This document shows positions 12,086-24,059 of a stretch of 64,000 bases of DNA, one piece after another. Position numbers and translations under genes: made by a program. Position 1 is the stretch's first letter. The number at the start of each line of letters is the position of its first letter. This DNA comes from Costus lasius. Its lineage: Eukaryota; Streptophyta; Magnoliopsida; Zingiberales; Costaceae. The notes below the pieces were generated by a model, which was not told the DNA's origin, did no database searches, and saw only the letters and a program-made list of their open reading frames with translations. The stretch is from contig JANVAS020000203.1 in assembly GCA_027563935.2 (NCBI GenBank), positions 5,952,001-6,016,000 on the forward strand, written 5' to 3'.

Positions 12086-13797
12086 TGAAGGACCCCTTTC
12101 AAGAGGGGGGCGAAACCCTAAACATGCGCATATGAAAAACTTTGTGCATGGGCGGAAAATAGGGCATCAAGAATCGTATGCATCATATATGATCAACATA
12201 AATCTGTAGATTGAATCATACCATAGCCATTAGTTCGAATGGCGTCTAGGAAGAAGAGAGTCGAGTGCTTCTCCTCCACACGGTGCGCACACAAGGTGAT
12301 GTAGCCTACTCCTTGTTGATCCTTGTGCTAGCAAGGTTCTCCAAGGGTGCTTGTCGAATGGAAGGAATGAGAGATCTTGCTTGGCGATCTTCTTCTTCTC
12401 CTTGGCGACAACCTTCTTCACCACACGAGAAGCCGTCGAGAGGAAGAGGCAAAAAGGGGCGAGAATAGCATGAGTGCGTCGAACGTGAGGTGTGGTATCT
12501 ATTTTGGAAAACGCCTCTTCCAAAAATAGTAAACCTTCACTTCATGCGTTCATGCATTCATGAACCGTGCGCTCACTCAAGGCAAACCGCCCAAAGCGCC
12601 ATGAAGACTTTGAACCATGCGTTCACCCATGTGAACCGGTTCAAGCCATTCGGTTCAACCCAATTTGGCTCAAAGACCAAATTAAACCAAGCCTTTGTCC
12701 AGATCACCTTAAACCCTAAGGTTCAGGATCTGACCGTTCGTCTCTTGATGCTCTTGATCTCATCGATCTAGCATCAACTCTCTCGATCAAAGCTTACAGA
12801 TCTCAAGCCCTAATCAATCAAACATGATCAGACCAGATCTCACTTACAATCAGAGTTTAAATCCCTTTAAACTGAACCAAAACAATTCAGTCCACACGAT
12901 CTGACTTAAGTAAGCCATATCATCAAATTGTGCGACCCTGAGGGTTTCCTTTAAATGTCGGTAATGATAACTTACGTTATCACGATCAGTGAGGGGTATC
13001 TAGCAACACATCACTGTCTCCCGATATAGAGGAAAGAGTCTTCCAAGACTACACCCAAACCACAGCACAAGTGTGAATCAACTCACTAGGCATACATATT
13101 TCCTTTGCCACTGGATGTTCTCATTGGACAAGCGTGTCAAGCTTGTAGCTCCAATATGATGAGCATGATTAGATCAGATGAACATAGTCACCTGGGTATG
13201 GCCATACACTTTCTCAATCATCTCATCCAGGGGGGCCCCATTAGAACATCACACTCCAATTAAGGAGACGGCAATCCTTTATCTATCACTAGTGCCCTAA
13301 CCTGACTCATGATCATTATCCAAGATAGTTGATAACCATTATGTTTCAAATGATATTGAACTACCTCAAAACAATGACAATCATCATTTAGAAACACAAG
13401 TGATCTCAAGTCAAAGGACATGTGCCACTTGTTGCAATCAAGGATTATTCACATTGTGACAAGCAATTGAATATCCTAGTAGGGTCTGTCCAGTACATCC
13501 AATGTACCCATGAGTCTACATCTTATTCCATGCTCGAAGCATCCTATAAGATTAGAATACATATTAGTCTCAATCATATCAGGGCTGTCTCATGTTCACC
13601 AAGATATCTCGACTAAGGACATAAAGCATGTCAGCCTAGCTGAACAGCATTGAGACATTATTCAGAAGTACAATTATTGCAGCAGATAATGTAACAAACT
13701 TAATAACAACCATTGCCTTTATAAACATAAGAGTTTATACATGATACTGAAAGAATCCCAAGACCTCAAACATTTGCCTTAAGGGCATACCCCAACA
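12086..13797 (-). repeat. A2 5' LTR, also abutting a second internal region
   Basis: This 1712-bp LTR has TG...CA ends on the minus strand. To its left is a primer-binding site, so it is a 5' LTR. To its right is a polypurine tract and gag-pol end, so it is also in 3' LTR position. One LTR therefore serves two adjoining internal regions. Confidence 0.92.
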
Positions 13798-14042
13798 ATC
13801 TCCCACTTGCACTTAATCTAATGGTTGAGAAATCTCAAACCCATAATATTACAGTGCTTCTCATGCTTCTGCTGCGCCAGAGGCTTGGTAAGCGGGTCTG
13901 CCAGATTGTCATCTGTATGAACCTTGCAGACTTTGATCTCGCCTCGATCAATGATCTCCCGGATCAAGTGAAACCGTCTCTGTATGTGCTTGGACTTCTG
14001 GTGCGACCGTGGTTCCTTTGCTTGTGCTATTGCTCCAGTGTT
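13798..14042 (-). pseudogene. Second family A internal fragment: RNase H C-terminus
   Basis: The minus strand carries the polypurine tract, a stop codon at 13818-13820 and about 75 codons of the RNase H C-terminus (DNLADPLTKPL-type tail, HIQRRFHLIREII-type segment). The alignment to A2 stops at 14042, inside the codons before DNTGAIAQA. It differs from A2 at about 3% of sites, more than the two LTRs differ from each other, so it is not a simple copy of the A2 internal end. Confidence 0.85.
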
Positions 14043-14075
14043 GCTCTATTTGTTGGGCGCCTCTCTAATAGAGCA
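14042..14075. repeat. 9-bp inverted repeat at the A2 tandem junction
   Basis: TGCTCTATT (14042-14050) is the exact reverse complement of AATAGAGCA (14067-14075), with a 16-nt loop. The stem starts at the last base of family A homology. Bases 14043-14047 (GCTCT) look like filler copied from the AGAGC downstream. Confidence 0.6.
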
Positions 14076-14341
14076 ATCAGCCACCTCATCATCCATCCAA
14101 GAGATATGCGCCAACCACTAGTCCAAGCAAGGAATGAATTCAAATCCCTCATCCATTAAGATTCAAAATCAAAGGAATTATCCATCAAGATCCACAATCA
14201 AAGGAGGGCATTTATGAAGACATTTATGAGAAGTTACCATCTCTTGTTGCCGCCCATGCTCTCATGGAAAGGATTCAAAATTTGAATCTCTTATCCATGC
14301 ACCAACAAGCATCTTGCCAAAGGATAAAGAAGACACCTTTC
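14048..14341. other. Sequence X, middle piece
   Basis: This non-coding, AT-rich sequence has no family A or B/C similarity. It ends in CTTTC (14337-14341), the left TSD copy of element A4. It should be contiguous with 26208-26369 when A4 is removed. There is no gene and I cannot classify it. Confidence 0.5.
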
Positions 14342-15582
14342 TGTTGGAGTATGCCCTTAAGGCTAATGTTTGAGGCCTTGGGTTGTTATCAGTATCATGT
14401 ATAAACTTTATGTTTATAAAGGCAATGGTTGTTATTCAGGTTGTTACATTATCTGCTGCAATATGTATACTTCTGAATAATGTCTCAATGCTGTTCAGCT
14501 AGGCTGACATGCAGTTTTGTCCTTAGTCGAGATATCTTGGTGAACATGAGACAGCCTTGATATGATTGAGACTAATATGCGTTCTAATCTTATAGGATGC
14601 TTCGAGCATGGAATAAGATGTAGACTCATGGGTACATTGGATGTACTGGACAGACCCTACTTAGGATATTCAATTGCTTGTCACAATGTGAATAATCCTT
14701 GTATGCAACAAGTGGCATATTTCCTCTGACTTGAGATCACTTGTGTTTCTAAATGATGATTGGCATTGTTTTGAGGTAGTTCAATATCATTTGAAACATA
14801 ATGGTTATAGACTATCTTGGATAATGAGCATGAGTCATGTTAGGGCACTAGTGATAGATATAGGATTGCCGTCTCCTTGTTTGGAGTGTGATGTTCTAAA
14901 GGGGCCCCCTGGATGAGATGGTTGAGAAAGTGTATGGCCATACCCAGGTGACTATGTTCATCTGATCTAACCACTCTCATCATATTGGAATTAATGGCTT
15001 GACACGCTTGTGCAATAAGAACATCCAGTGGCAAAGGAAACATATATGTCAAGTGACTTGGGTTCACACTTGTGCTGTGGTTTGGGTGTAGTCTTGGAAG
15101 ACTCTTTCCTTTATATCGGGAGACAGTGATGTGTTGCTAGATACCCCTCACTGATTGTGATAACGTAAGTTATCGTTACCGACATTTAAAGGAAACCCTT
15201 AGGGTCGCACAATTTGATGATATGGCTTACTTAAGTCAGATTGTGTGGACTGAATTGTTTTGGTTCAGTTTAAAGGGATTTAAACTCTGATTGTAAGTGA
15301 GATCTGGTCTGATCATGTTTGATTGATTAGGGCTTGAGATCGGTAAGCTTCGATCGAGAGAATTGATGCTAGATCGGTGAGATCAAGAGCATCAAGAGAT
15401 GAATGGTTAGATCTTGAGCCTTATGGTTTAATTTGATCTAGACCAATGCTTGGTTTAATTTGGTCTTTGAACCAAATGAAATTGAACCGGTTTACTTAGA
15501 GTGAGCGCATGGTTCAAGTCAAGGTAGAAAGTTGCGATTGGGGTAAACGCATCTTGCGTTGAATGCTTGCTATTTTTAGAAG
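14342..15582 (+). repeat. A4 5' LTR, truncated
   Basis: This matches the first 1,241 bp of the A4 3' LTR (22817-24057) with about ten differences. It then stops just after CTATTTTTAGAAG, so the distal ~440 bp and the primer-binding site are missing. The break falls at the same LTR position where the solo LTR interrupts the 3' LTR copy. Confidence 0.9.
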
Positions 15583-15629
15583 ACTTCAAAGTTGCGATTG
15601 GGGTAAATGCATGGTTCAAGTCAAGGTAG
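15583..15629. other. Scrambled filler at the A4 inversion breakpoint
   Basis: These 47 bp repeat two pieces of the adjoining LTR in swapped order: the AAGTTGCGATTGGGGTAAA piece, then the GCATGGTTCAAGTCAAGG piece. The joins occur at short identities (GCAT and AGAAAG). This resembles templated filler from repeated template switching. Confidence 0.75.
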
Positions 15630-17872
15630 AAAGTTTCATCATAATCTATCCCGCAGATTTGTTTGAAACCTTTCGCAACTAGCCTGCCTTTATAGGTAAC
15701 CACGTTACCATCCATGTCAATCTTCTTCTTGAAGATCCATTTACAGCCTATAGGGATTACTCCCGGAGGCGGATCAACCAAATCCCAGACTTGGTTATCT
15801 GACATGGAGTCCATCTCGGCTCGCATAGCTTCAAGCCATCTCGCTGAGTCCGGTCCACTGACCACATCCGCATAAGTGAGGGGTTCATCATGATCAATGA
15901 TGTAGACTCCATCATAGCGCTCAGGCTGTCGACGGATCCTTCCCGATCTTCGCGGTTCCCGTGATATCTGAGCCTCAGGTTGTTCAATAACCTGATCTAC
16001 TTGCTCAGGCTCATCCAACTGTGCTTGACTACTTTGTCCTTCTTCTGGATTCTCATCCAGCTTTATTTCTCTCCCACTGGCCTCTTGCAGAAGAAATTCT
16101 TTCTCAAGAAAAATAGCCGTTCGAGCAAGAAATACTTTGTTCTCTTTGGGATCGTAGAAATAATAACCCTTAGTTTCTTTAGGGTAACCGACAAAGATAC
16201 ATTTCTCAAATCTGCTCTCTAGTTTCCCAGAGGCGAGCTTTTTGACATAAGCCTCGCAACCCCAGATCTTAATAAATGTCAAGCTCGGCTGTTTCCCATA
16301 CCATAACTCATATGGAGTCTTTGAAACTGCCTTGGATGGCACTCGGTTTAGTACCTTTGCAGCTGTTTCCAGTGCAAATCCCCAAAAGGAGTAAGGTAGA
16401 GTAGCCTGACTCATCATAGAATGAACCATATCCAGTAAGGTTCTATTTCTCCTCTCGGACACACCATTCCAATGCGGTGTTCCTGGCGTAGTGAGCTGTG
16501 AGATAATCCCACACTCCTTCAGATAGTCAGTAAACTCATGACTCAAGTATTCTCCACCTCGATCTGAACGAAGTGCCTAGATATTTCGGCCCAGCTAATT
16601 TTGTACTTCAATTTTGAACTCTTTGAACTTGTCAAAAGATTCACTTTTATGTCTCATTAGATAGACATAACCATACCTACTAAAATCATCAGTAAAGGTA
16701 ATGAAGTATGAATAGCCACCTCTGGCATGTTTACTAAATGGCCCACACACATCACTGTGAATGAGGTCAAGTAAACCTGAAGCCCTTTGACCTTTGTTAG
16801 AAAAAGGAGACTTCGTCATTTTACCCATTAAACAAGCTTTGCATGTATCAAGCTCCTTGTAGGAAAATGATCCCAGCAGTCCATGTTCATGCAACCGCTT
16901 AATGCGCTTCTTGTTAATATGGCCTAAACGACTATGCCATAACAAGGTGCTGTCATCAGCATACTTGGCTTTCTTAATATCAATCTGTTGTATTGAACAT
17001 TCCATGTCCAACATGAATAACCCATTGTTAATTGACCCAGTAGCATAAACAATATTATCAAAAGAAATATAACACTTTGAAATCCTGCATTCAAAGGAAA
17101 ACCCTTTCCTGACAAGAGCAGGAATAGAGATAATATTCTTAGTTATGCTCAGTACAAAATAACAATTGTCCAGTTCTAATACAAGACCAGATGGTAAAGA
17201 GATGTGATAAACTCCTACAGCAACAGCAGCAACCCGTGCCCCGTTTCCTACTCGTAGGTCCACCTCATGCTGTCCCACCTGTCTTCTTCTCTTGAGTTCC
17301 TGTACATTTGAACAAATGTGAACTCCACATGCAGTGTCCAACACCCATGAAATAGAAGAAGAAGATACCATGACTTCAGTCACGTATATACCTGAGCCAG
17401 AAGCGAAAGGGTTGCTTCCCTTCTTATCTCCTTGGAGCGCTTAACAGTCCTTTTTCCAGTGACCCAACTGGCCACAATGGAAACATCTGTATTCCTTTGA
17501 CCGCTTATTCTTTTGCTTTAGAGCCTTGTTGTAGCTCTTGATAGGGGCTTTGCCCTTCTTCCCCTTCTTCTTGTTCCTAGAAGGAACCATTAGGACAGAG
17601 GATGAAGGCTTTCCCTTCTCACGAGACTGAGTCTGCTCTGTACTCAAGAGCATGTTCAGTAACTCTGCCGGAGTACAGTCGATCTTGTTCATATTAAAAT
17701 TAATGATGAACGGATCAAAAGAGGCCGGGAGAGACTGCAGGATGATGTCTACAACAAGCTCCTGATTGATGGTGTGTCCCATTTTCTCTAGAGCCTCCTT
17801 GTACCCAATCATCTTGAGTACGTGAGCTCCCACTGGACTCCCTTCAGTCAGTTTGCTCTGAAAGAAAAGCTT
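15630..17872 (-). pseudogene. Inverted gag-pol fragment in A4: Gag to RT N-terminus
   Basis: On the minus strand this encodes the C-terminal half of Gag (from KLFFQSKL), the CCHC knuckle, protease (WVLDTACGVHIC), GAG-pre-integrase, the integrase core and the first RT residues (ending GIDYDETF at 15630). It is an inverted partner of 19268-21475 in the same element and shares with that copy a gag insertion (TQSREKGK) absent from A1, A2 and A5. Stops include TAA for Lys right after the knuckle (17441), TAG in VQN*LG (16595) and TAG for the Lys four codons later. It cannot express a polyprotein. Confidence 0.9.
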
Positions 17873-18003
17873 AGGGTTTCCTAGATCGACTCGCAGGTCA
17901 ATTACACTTTATAAATTAATTAAAATGTGATGCGCAGATCACAATAATAATTTACAATAATCATCCAGGCACGCAGGCCCCAGCACAGCACACATTAAAT
18001 TTT
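17873..18003 (-). other. Inverted leader fragment in A4
   Basis: This is homologous to the A2 leader at about 11255-11370 in the same (minus) orientation, including the GACTCGCAGGTCAATTACAC and GCAGGCCCCAGCACAGCAC stretches. The Gag N-terminus and most of the leader have been lost at the join near 17873. At about 18000 the sequence flips to plus-strand leader. Confidence 0.8.
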
Positions 18004-18926
18004 AGGCAGCAAGTGGCTTCACCAGTGGGAGGTCTAGGGTTCGACTCTAGGACAGGCGCATTTTACCTGGTGGGCGCACCTGAGCTGCAGTGGGCGCTTG
18101 GGCCCGGGTTGGGCCAGATGAAATTCAAAAGGACCCATGAAGAGCTCAAGTGAAGACTTAAGTTAAATTAAGGTCTTACTTAGGCTTAATGGGCTTTTAC
18201 CACATAAGATCATCATGCTTTTAATTTACTGTTTAAGTAATTTAGTAACTGCATGATTTAATCTTCTGCTATCACCATAGGATTTGAATGATAGTAAGAA
18301 GATAAAAGGACCGTTAAAATCCAACGTTAAATATCAAGCACGATAGCCTTCTAACGTGAAACCTCACTGTTCTGACTATCGTTGGGGCCGTGTTGTACCC
18401 ACTCAGTGGGCACGCCCATCTATCTTCAGACGGTGTGAGATTACACCTGCGTGTTACAGAGAAGGGATTTATCGCTTCTCGTTGCTCAGCATAGCACGTG
18501 GTGGTCCAGGGAGTAGGTCGGGTCAGCTTGACCATGTAGGCTACATATTGAGCATATGGTAGCTATATGGAGGCAGCCATTTGTGGGATCAGAGACTGTG
18601 TTGTACCAACTCAGTTGGCACAGTCTGCTGGATTGCCCAGATGAAGGGGAATCGCACGGGTTGGCGATTGGCAGGGATTGCCTACCAGAGATTAGTGCTT
18701 GTACTCTCTGTGCATCTTATCTCGCCTGAGCGGGACGCGGAGACCAAGTATGAAATCTGGGTCCCATCTCACTAAAAGAGTTTTACTCTTTCGGACTGTT
18801 TTACTAGATTTTTCAATCAGATAAAATAGTGAGAAAAGAATCATTCTTAAGTCCTGAATTGATTCTAACATTGATACTGACCTTGCTGTTCTTGCAATGT
18901 TGTAGATTACTGCAGCAACGAACACC
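18004..18926 (+). other. A4 leader, plus strand, 5' part missing
   Basis: This is homologous to 31384-32300 of A1. It includes the tRNA-like B-box (GGTTCGACTCT near 18049) and the leader hairpins CCCAC-TCA-GTGGG (near 18400) and CCAAC-TCA-GTTGG (near 18610). The primer-binding site and about 900 bp of proximal leader are absent. Confidence 0.82.
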
Positions 18927-21900
18927 ACAGCGTTCAATGTGCGATCCCTACTGGAAAGGGAGAAGTTTGCTGGGCCAAACTTCTCAGACTGGTACGGACA
19001 CCTTAAGATTGTTCTTAAGGCTGAGAGGAAACTGTATGTCCTCGAGACGGCTATACCGCCTCAACCCGCTGCGAACGCCGCAAGGGCGGTTCGCGAAGCT
19101 TATGAAAAGCATGTCAATGATAGCATTGATGTCGCTTGCCTTATGCTAGCGTCTATGACGCCACAGCTGCAGCGTCAGCATGAAGATTTATCTGCTATTT
19201 AAATTATAGCAAATCTCAAGATGCTGTATGCTGCACAGGCAAGGACTGAACGCTATAACTTGACGAAACTTTTCTTTCAGAGCAAACTGACTGAAGGGAG
19301 TCTAGTGGGAGCTCACGTACTCAAGATGATTGGGTACAAGGAGGCTCTAGAGAAACTGGGACACACCATCAATCAGGAGCTTGTTGTAGACATCATCCTG
19401 CAGTCTCTCCTGGCATCTTTCGATCCATTCATCATTAATTTTAATATGAACAAGATCGACTGTACGCCGGCAGAGTTACTGAACATGCTCTTGACTACAA
19501 AGCAGACTCAGTCTCGTGAGAAGGGAAAGCCTTCATCCTCTGTCCTAATGGTTCCTTCTAGGAACAAGAAGAAGGGGAAGAAGGGCAAAGCCCCTATCAA
19601 GAGCTACAATAAGGCTCTAAAGCAAAAGATAAAGCGGTCAAAGGAATACAGATGTTTCCATTGTGGCCAGCTAGGTCACTGGAAAAAGGACTGTAAAGCG
19701 CTCCAAGGAGACAAGAAGGGAAGCAAGCCTTTCGCTTCTGGCTCAGGTATTTTCGTGACTGAGGTCATGGTTTCTTCTTCTATATCATGGGTGTTGGACA
19801 CTGCATGTGGAGTTCACATTTGTTCAAATGTACAGGAACTCAAGAGAAGAAGACAGGTGGGACAGCATGAGGTGGACCTACGAGTAGGAAACGGGGCATG
19901 GGTTGCTGCTGTTGCTGTAGGAGAATATCACATCTCTTTACCATCTGGTCTTGTATTAGAACTGGACAATTGTTATTTTGTACCGAGCATAACTAAGAAT
20001 ATTATCTCTATTCCTGCTCTTGTCAGGAAAGGGTTTTCCTTTGAATGCAAAATTTAAAAGTGTTTATGCTACTGGGTCAATTAACAATGGGTTATTCATG
20101 TTGGACATGGAATGTTCAATACAACAGATTGATATTAAGAAAGCCAAGTATGCTGATGACAGCACCTTGCTATGGCATAGTCGTTTAGGCCACATTAACA
20201 AGAAGCGCATTAAGCGGTTGCATGATCATGGACTGCTGGGATCATTCTCCTATGAGGAGCTTGATACATGCAAAGCTTGTTTAATGGGGAAAATGACGAA
20301 GTCTCCTTTTTCTAATAAAGGTCAAAGGGCTTCAGGTTTACTTGACCTCATTCACAATGATGTGTGTGGGCCATTTAGTAAACATGCCAGAGGTGGCTAT
20401 TCATAATTCATTACCTTTACTGATAATTTCAGTAGGTATGGTTATGTCTATCTAATGGGACATAAGAGTGAATCTTTTGACAAGTTCAAAGAGTTCAAAA
20501 ATGAAGTACAAAATCAGCTAGGCCGAAATATCAAGTCACTTCGTTCAGATCGAGGTGGAGAATACTTGAGTCATGAGTTTACTGACTATCTGAAGGAGTG
20601 TGGGATTGTCTCACAGCTCACTCCGCCAGGAACACCGCAATGGAATGGTGTGTCCGAGAGGAGAAATAGAACCTTACTGGATATGGTTCGTTCTATGATG
20701 AGTCAAGCTACCCTACCTTACTCCTTTTGGGGATTTGCACTAGAAACAGCTGCAAAGGTACTAAACCGAGTGCCATCCAAGGCTGTTTCAAAGACTCCAT
20801 ATGAGTTATGGTATGGGAAACAGCTGAGCTTGACATTTACTAAGATCTGGGGTTGCGAGGAGTATGTCAAAAAGCTCGCCTCTGGGAAACTAGAGAGCAG
20901 ATCTGAGAAATGTATCTTTGTCGGTTACCCTAAAGAGACTAAGGGTTATTATTTCTACGATCCCAAAGAGAACAAAGTATTTGTTGCTCGGACGGCTATT
21001 TTTCTTGAGAAGGAATTTCTTCTGCAAGAGGCCAGTGGGAGAGAAATAAAGCTGGATGAGAATCCAGAAGAAGGACAAAGTAGTCGAGCACAATTGGATG
21101 AGCCTGAGCCAGTAGATCAGGTTACTGAACAACCTGAGGCTCAGATATCACGGGAACCGCGAAGATCGGGAAGGATCCGTCGACAGCCTGAGCGCTATGA
21201 CGGAGTCTACATCATTGATGATGAACCCCTCACTTATGCGAATGTGGTCAGTGGACCGGAATCAGCGAGATGGCTTGAAGCTATGCGAGCCGAGATGGAC
21301 TCCATGTCAGATAACCAAGTTTGGGATTTGGTTGATCCGCCTCCGGGAGTAATCCCTATAGGCTGTAAGTGGATCTTCAAGAAGAAGATTGACATGGATG
21401 GTAACGTGGTTACCTATAAAGGCAGGCTAGTTGCGAAAGGTTTCAAACAAATCTACGGGATAGATTATGATGAAACTTTCTCTCCTGTAGCCATGTTCAA
21501 GTCTATTCGGATTATTCTTGCGATAGCAGCATATTATGATTATGAGATCTGGCAAATGGATGTGAAGACCGCTTTCCTTAATGGAAACTTAGAAGAGGAT
21601 GTGTATATGACACAACCTGAAGGTTTCACTAATCCATCAGATCGTCATAAAATATGCAAATTAAAGAAGTCCATTTATGGACTTAAACAAGCATCAAGAA
21701 GCTGGAATATTCATTTTGATGAATCAATCTGTAAATTTGGTTTCATCAAGAATGAAGATGACCCGTGTGTATATAAGAGGTTTAGTGGGAGCGTGATTAC
21801 TTTTCTAGTCCTCTACGTCGATGATATCTTAATCATTGGAAACGATATTCCTGAACCACATGCAGTCAAAGCATGGTTAATAACATGTTTCCAAATGAAA

Positions 21901-22796
21901 GATTTAGGAGAAGCAGCCTATGTATTAGGTGTGAAGATCTACAGAGATAGATCAAAGAGGCTTCTCGGGCTGTGCCAGAGTACTTACATCGATAAAGTCC
22001 TGGAGAGATTCCATTTAGAAAATTCTAAAAGAGGATATCTTCCAGTCAGACATGGTCTAAATCTTTCAAAGAGTCAGTGTCCACAAACACAGACTGAGAA
22101 AGATGAAATGGACAATACACCTTATGCTTCGGCTATTGGGTCCATTATGTATGCGATGTTGTCTACTCGCCCAGACGTCGCTTATGGGTTAAGCGTGACC
22201 AGTCGATTCCAAAGTAATCCAGGGAAGGCACACTGGATTGCAGTCAAGAACATTTTGAAATATCTTCGGAGGACCAAAGATATGTTCTTGATATATGGAG
22301 GTCAGGAAGAACTCAGTATTGAAGGATATACTGACGCTTCGTTCCAATCTGACCAGGATGATTTTCGATCGCAATCAGGCTATGTTTTAGCTTGAATGGA
22401 GGAGCAGTGGTGTGGAAAAGTTTCAAACAATCAATTGTTGCTGATTCCACAACAGAAGCCGAGTATGTTGCAGCCTCAGAAGCATCCAAGGAGGCAGTGT
22501 GGATTCGTAAGTTCGTTCAGGAACTTGGTGTTGTTCCTTCGAGTGCAGATCCTTTGGTTATCTTCTGTGATAACACTGGAGCAATAGCACAGGCAAAGGA
22601 ACCACGGTCGCACCAGAAGTCCAAGCACATACAGAGAAGGTATCACTTGATCCGGGAGATCATTGATCGTGGCGAGATCAAAGTCTGCAAGGTTCATACA
22701 GATGACAATCTAGCTGACCCGCTTACAAAGCCTCTGGCGCAGCAGAAGCATGAGAAGCACTGTAATAATATGGGTTTGAGATTTCTCAACCATTAG
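18927..22796 (+). pseudogene. gag-pol: A4 gag-pol polyprotein, disabled
   Basis: The complete copia domain order is present: Gag, CCHC knuckle, protease, integrase, RT (YVDDILIIGND near 21815) and RNase H, ending at TAG 22794-22796. The initiator codon is lost: ACA at 18927 stands where A1 has ATG. Stops occur at 19200 (TAA for Gln), 20055 and 20404 (TAA for Tyr). About 24 bp are deleted near 20058 within the protease/pre-integrase linker. One T is missing near 22388, which shifts the frame just before RNase H LNGGAVVWKS. The element could not be autonomous. Confidence 0.93.
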
Positions 22797-22816
22797 ATTA
22801 AGTGCAAGTGGGAGAT

Positions 22817-24059
22817 TGTTGGAGTATGCCCTTAAGGCTAATGTTTGAGGCCTTGGGTTGTTATCAGTATCATGTATAAACTCTATGTTTATAAAGGCAA
22901 TGGTTGTTATTCAGGTTGTTACATTATCTGCTGCAATATGTATACTTCTGAATAATGTCTCAATGCTGTTCAGCTAGGCTGACATGCAGTTTTGTCCTTA
23001 GTCGAGATATCTTGGTGAACATGAGACAGCCTTGATATGATTGAGACTAATATGTGTTCTAATCTTATAGGATGCTTCGAGCATGGAATAAGATGTAGAC
23101 TCATGGGTACATTGGATGTACTGGACAGACCCTACTTAGGATATTCAATTGCTTGTCACAATGTGAATAATCCTTGTATGCAACAAGTGGCATATTTCCT
23201 CTGACTTGAGATCACTTGTGTTTCTAAATGATGATTGGCATTGTTTTGAGGTAGTTCAATATCATTTGAAACATAATGGTTATAGACTATCTTGGATAAT
23301 GAGCATGAGTCATGTTAGGGCACTAGTGATAGATATAGGATTGCCGTCTCCTTGTTTGGAGTGTGATGTTCTAAAGGGGCCCCCTGGATGAGGTGGTTGA
23401 GAAAGTGTATGGCCATACCCAGGTGACTATGTTCATCTGATCTAACCACTCTCATCATATTGGAATTACAGGCTTGACACGCTTGTCCAATAAGAACATC
23501 CAGTGGCAAAGGAAACATATATGTCAAGTGACTTGGGTTCACACTTGTGCTGTGGTTTGGGTGTAGTCTTGGAAGACTCTTTCCTTTATATCGGGAGACA
23601 GTGATGTGTTGCTAGATACCCCTCACTGATTGTGATAACGTAAGTTATCATTACCGACATTTAAAGGAAACCCTTAGGGTCGCACAATTTGATGATATGG
23701 CTTACTTAAGTCAGATCGTGTGGACTGAATTGTTTTGGTTCAGTTTAAAGGGATTTAAACTCTGATTGTAAGTGAGATCTGGTCTGATCATGTTTGATTG
23801 ATTAGGGCTTGAGATCGGTAAGCTTCGATCGAGAGAATTGATGCTAGATCGGTGAGATCAAGAGCATCAAGAGATGAATGGTTAGATCTTGAGCCTTATG
23901 GTTTAATTTGATCTAGACCAATGCTTGGTTTAATTTGGTCTTTGAACCAAATGAAATTGAACCAGTTTACTTAGAGTGAGCGCATGGTTCAAGTCAAGGG
24001 AGAAAGTTGCGATTGGGGTAAACGCATCTTGCGTTGAATGCTTGCTATTTTTAGAAGCC
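22817..24059 (+). repeat. A4 3' LTR, part 1
   Basis: The LTR follows the polypurine tract (AGTGGGAGAT, 22807-22816) and begins TGTTGGAGTATG. It is interrupted after AAGCC (24055-24059) by the solo LTR. With part 2 it reconstitutes a 1,683-bp LTR. Confidence 0.93.

Larger units (their letters stand above)
4647..14047 (-). mobile_element. A2: family A tandem, LTR-internal-LTR-internal fragment
   Basis: On the minus strand, a complete element (LTR 12086-13797, internal 6360-12085, LTR 4647-6359) is joined without a gap to the 3' end of a second internal region (13798-14042) that uses the same central LTR. The two LTRs are 1712 and 1713 bp and differ at roughly 18 sites by eye (about 1%), so they belong to one insertion. 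A normal element would have target DNA, not another internal region, to the right of 13797. ATTTG at 4642-4646 and 14048-14052 is a plausible TSD, with five filler bases at 14043-14047. Confidence 0.75.
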
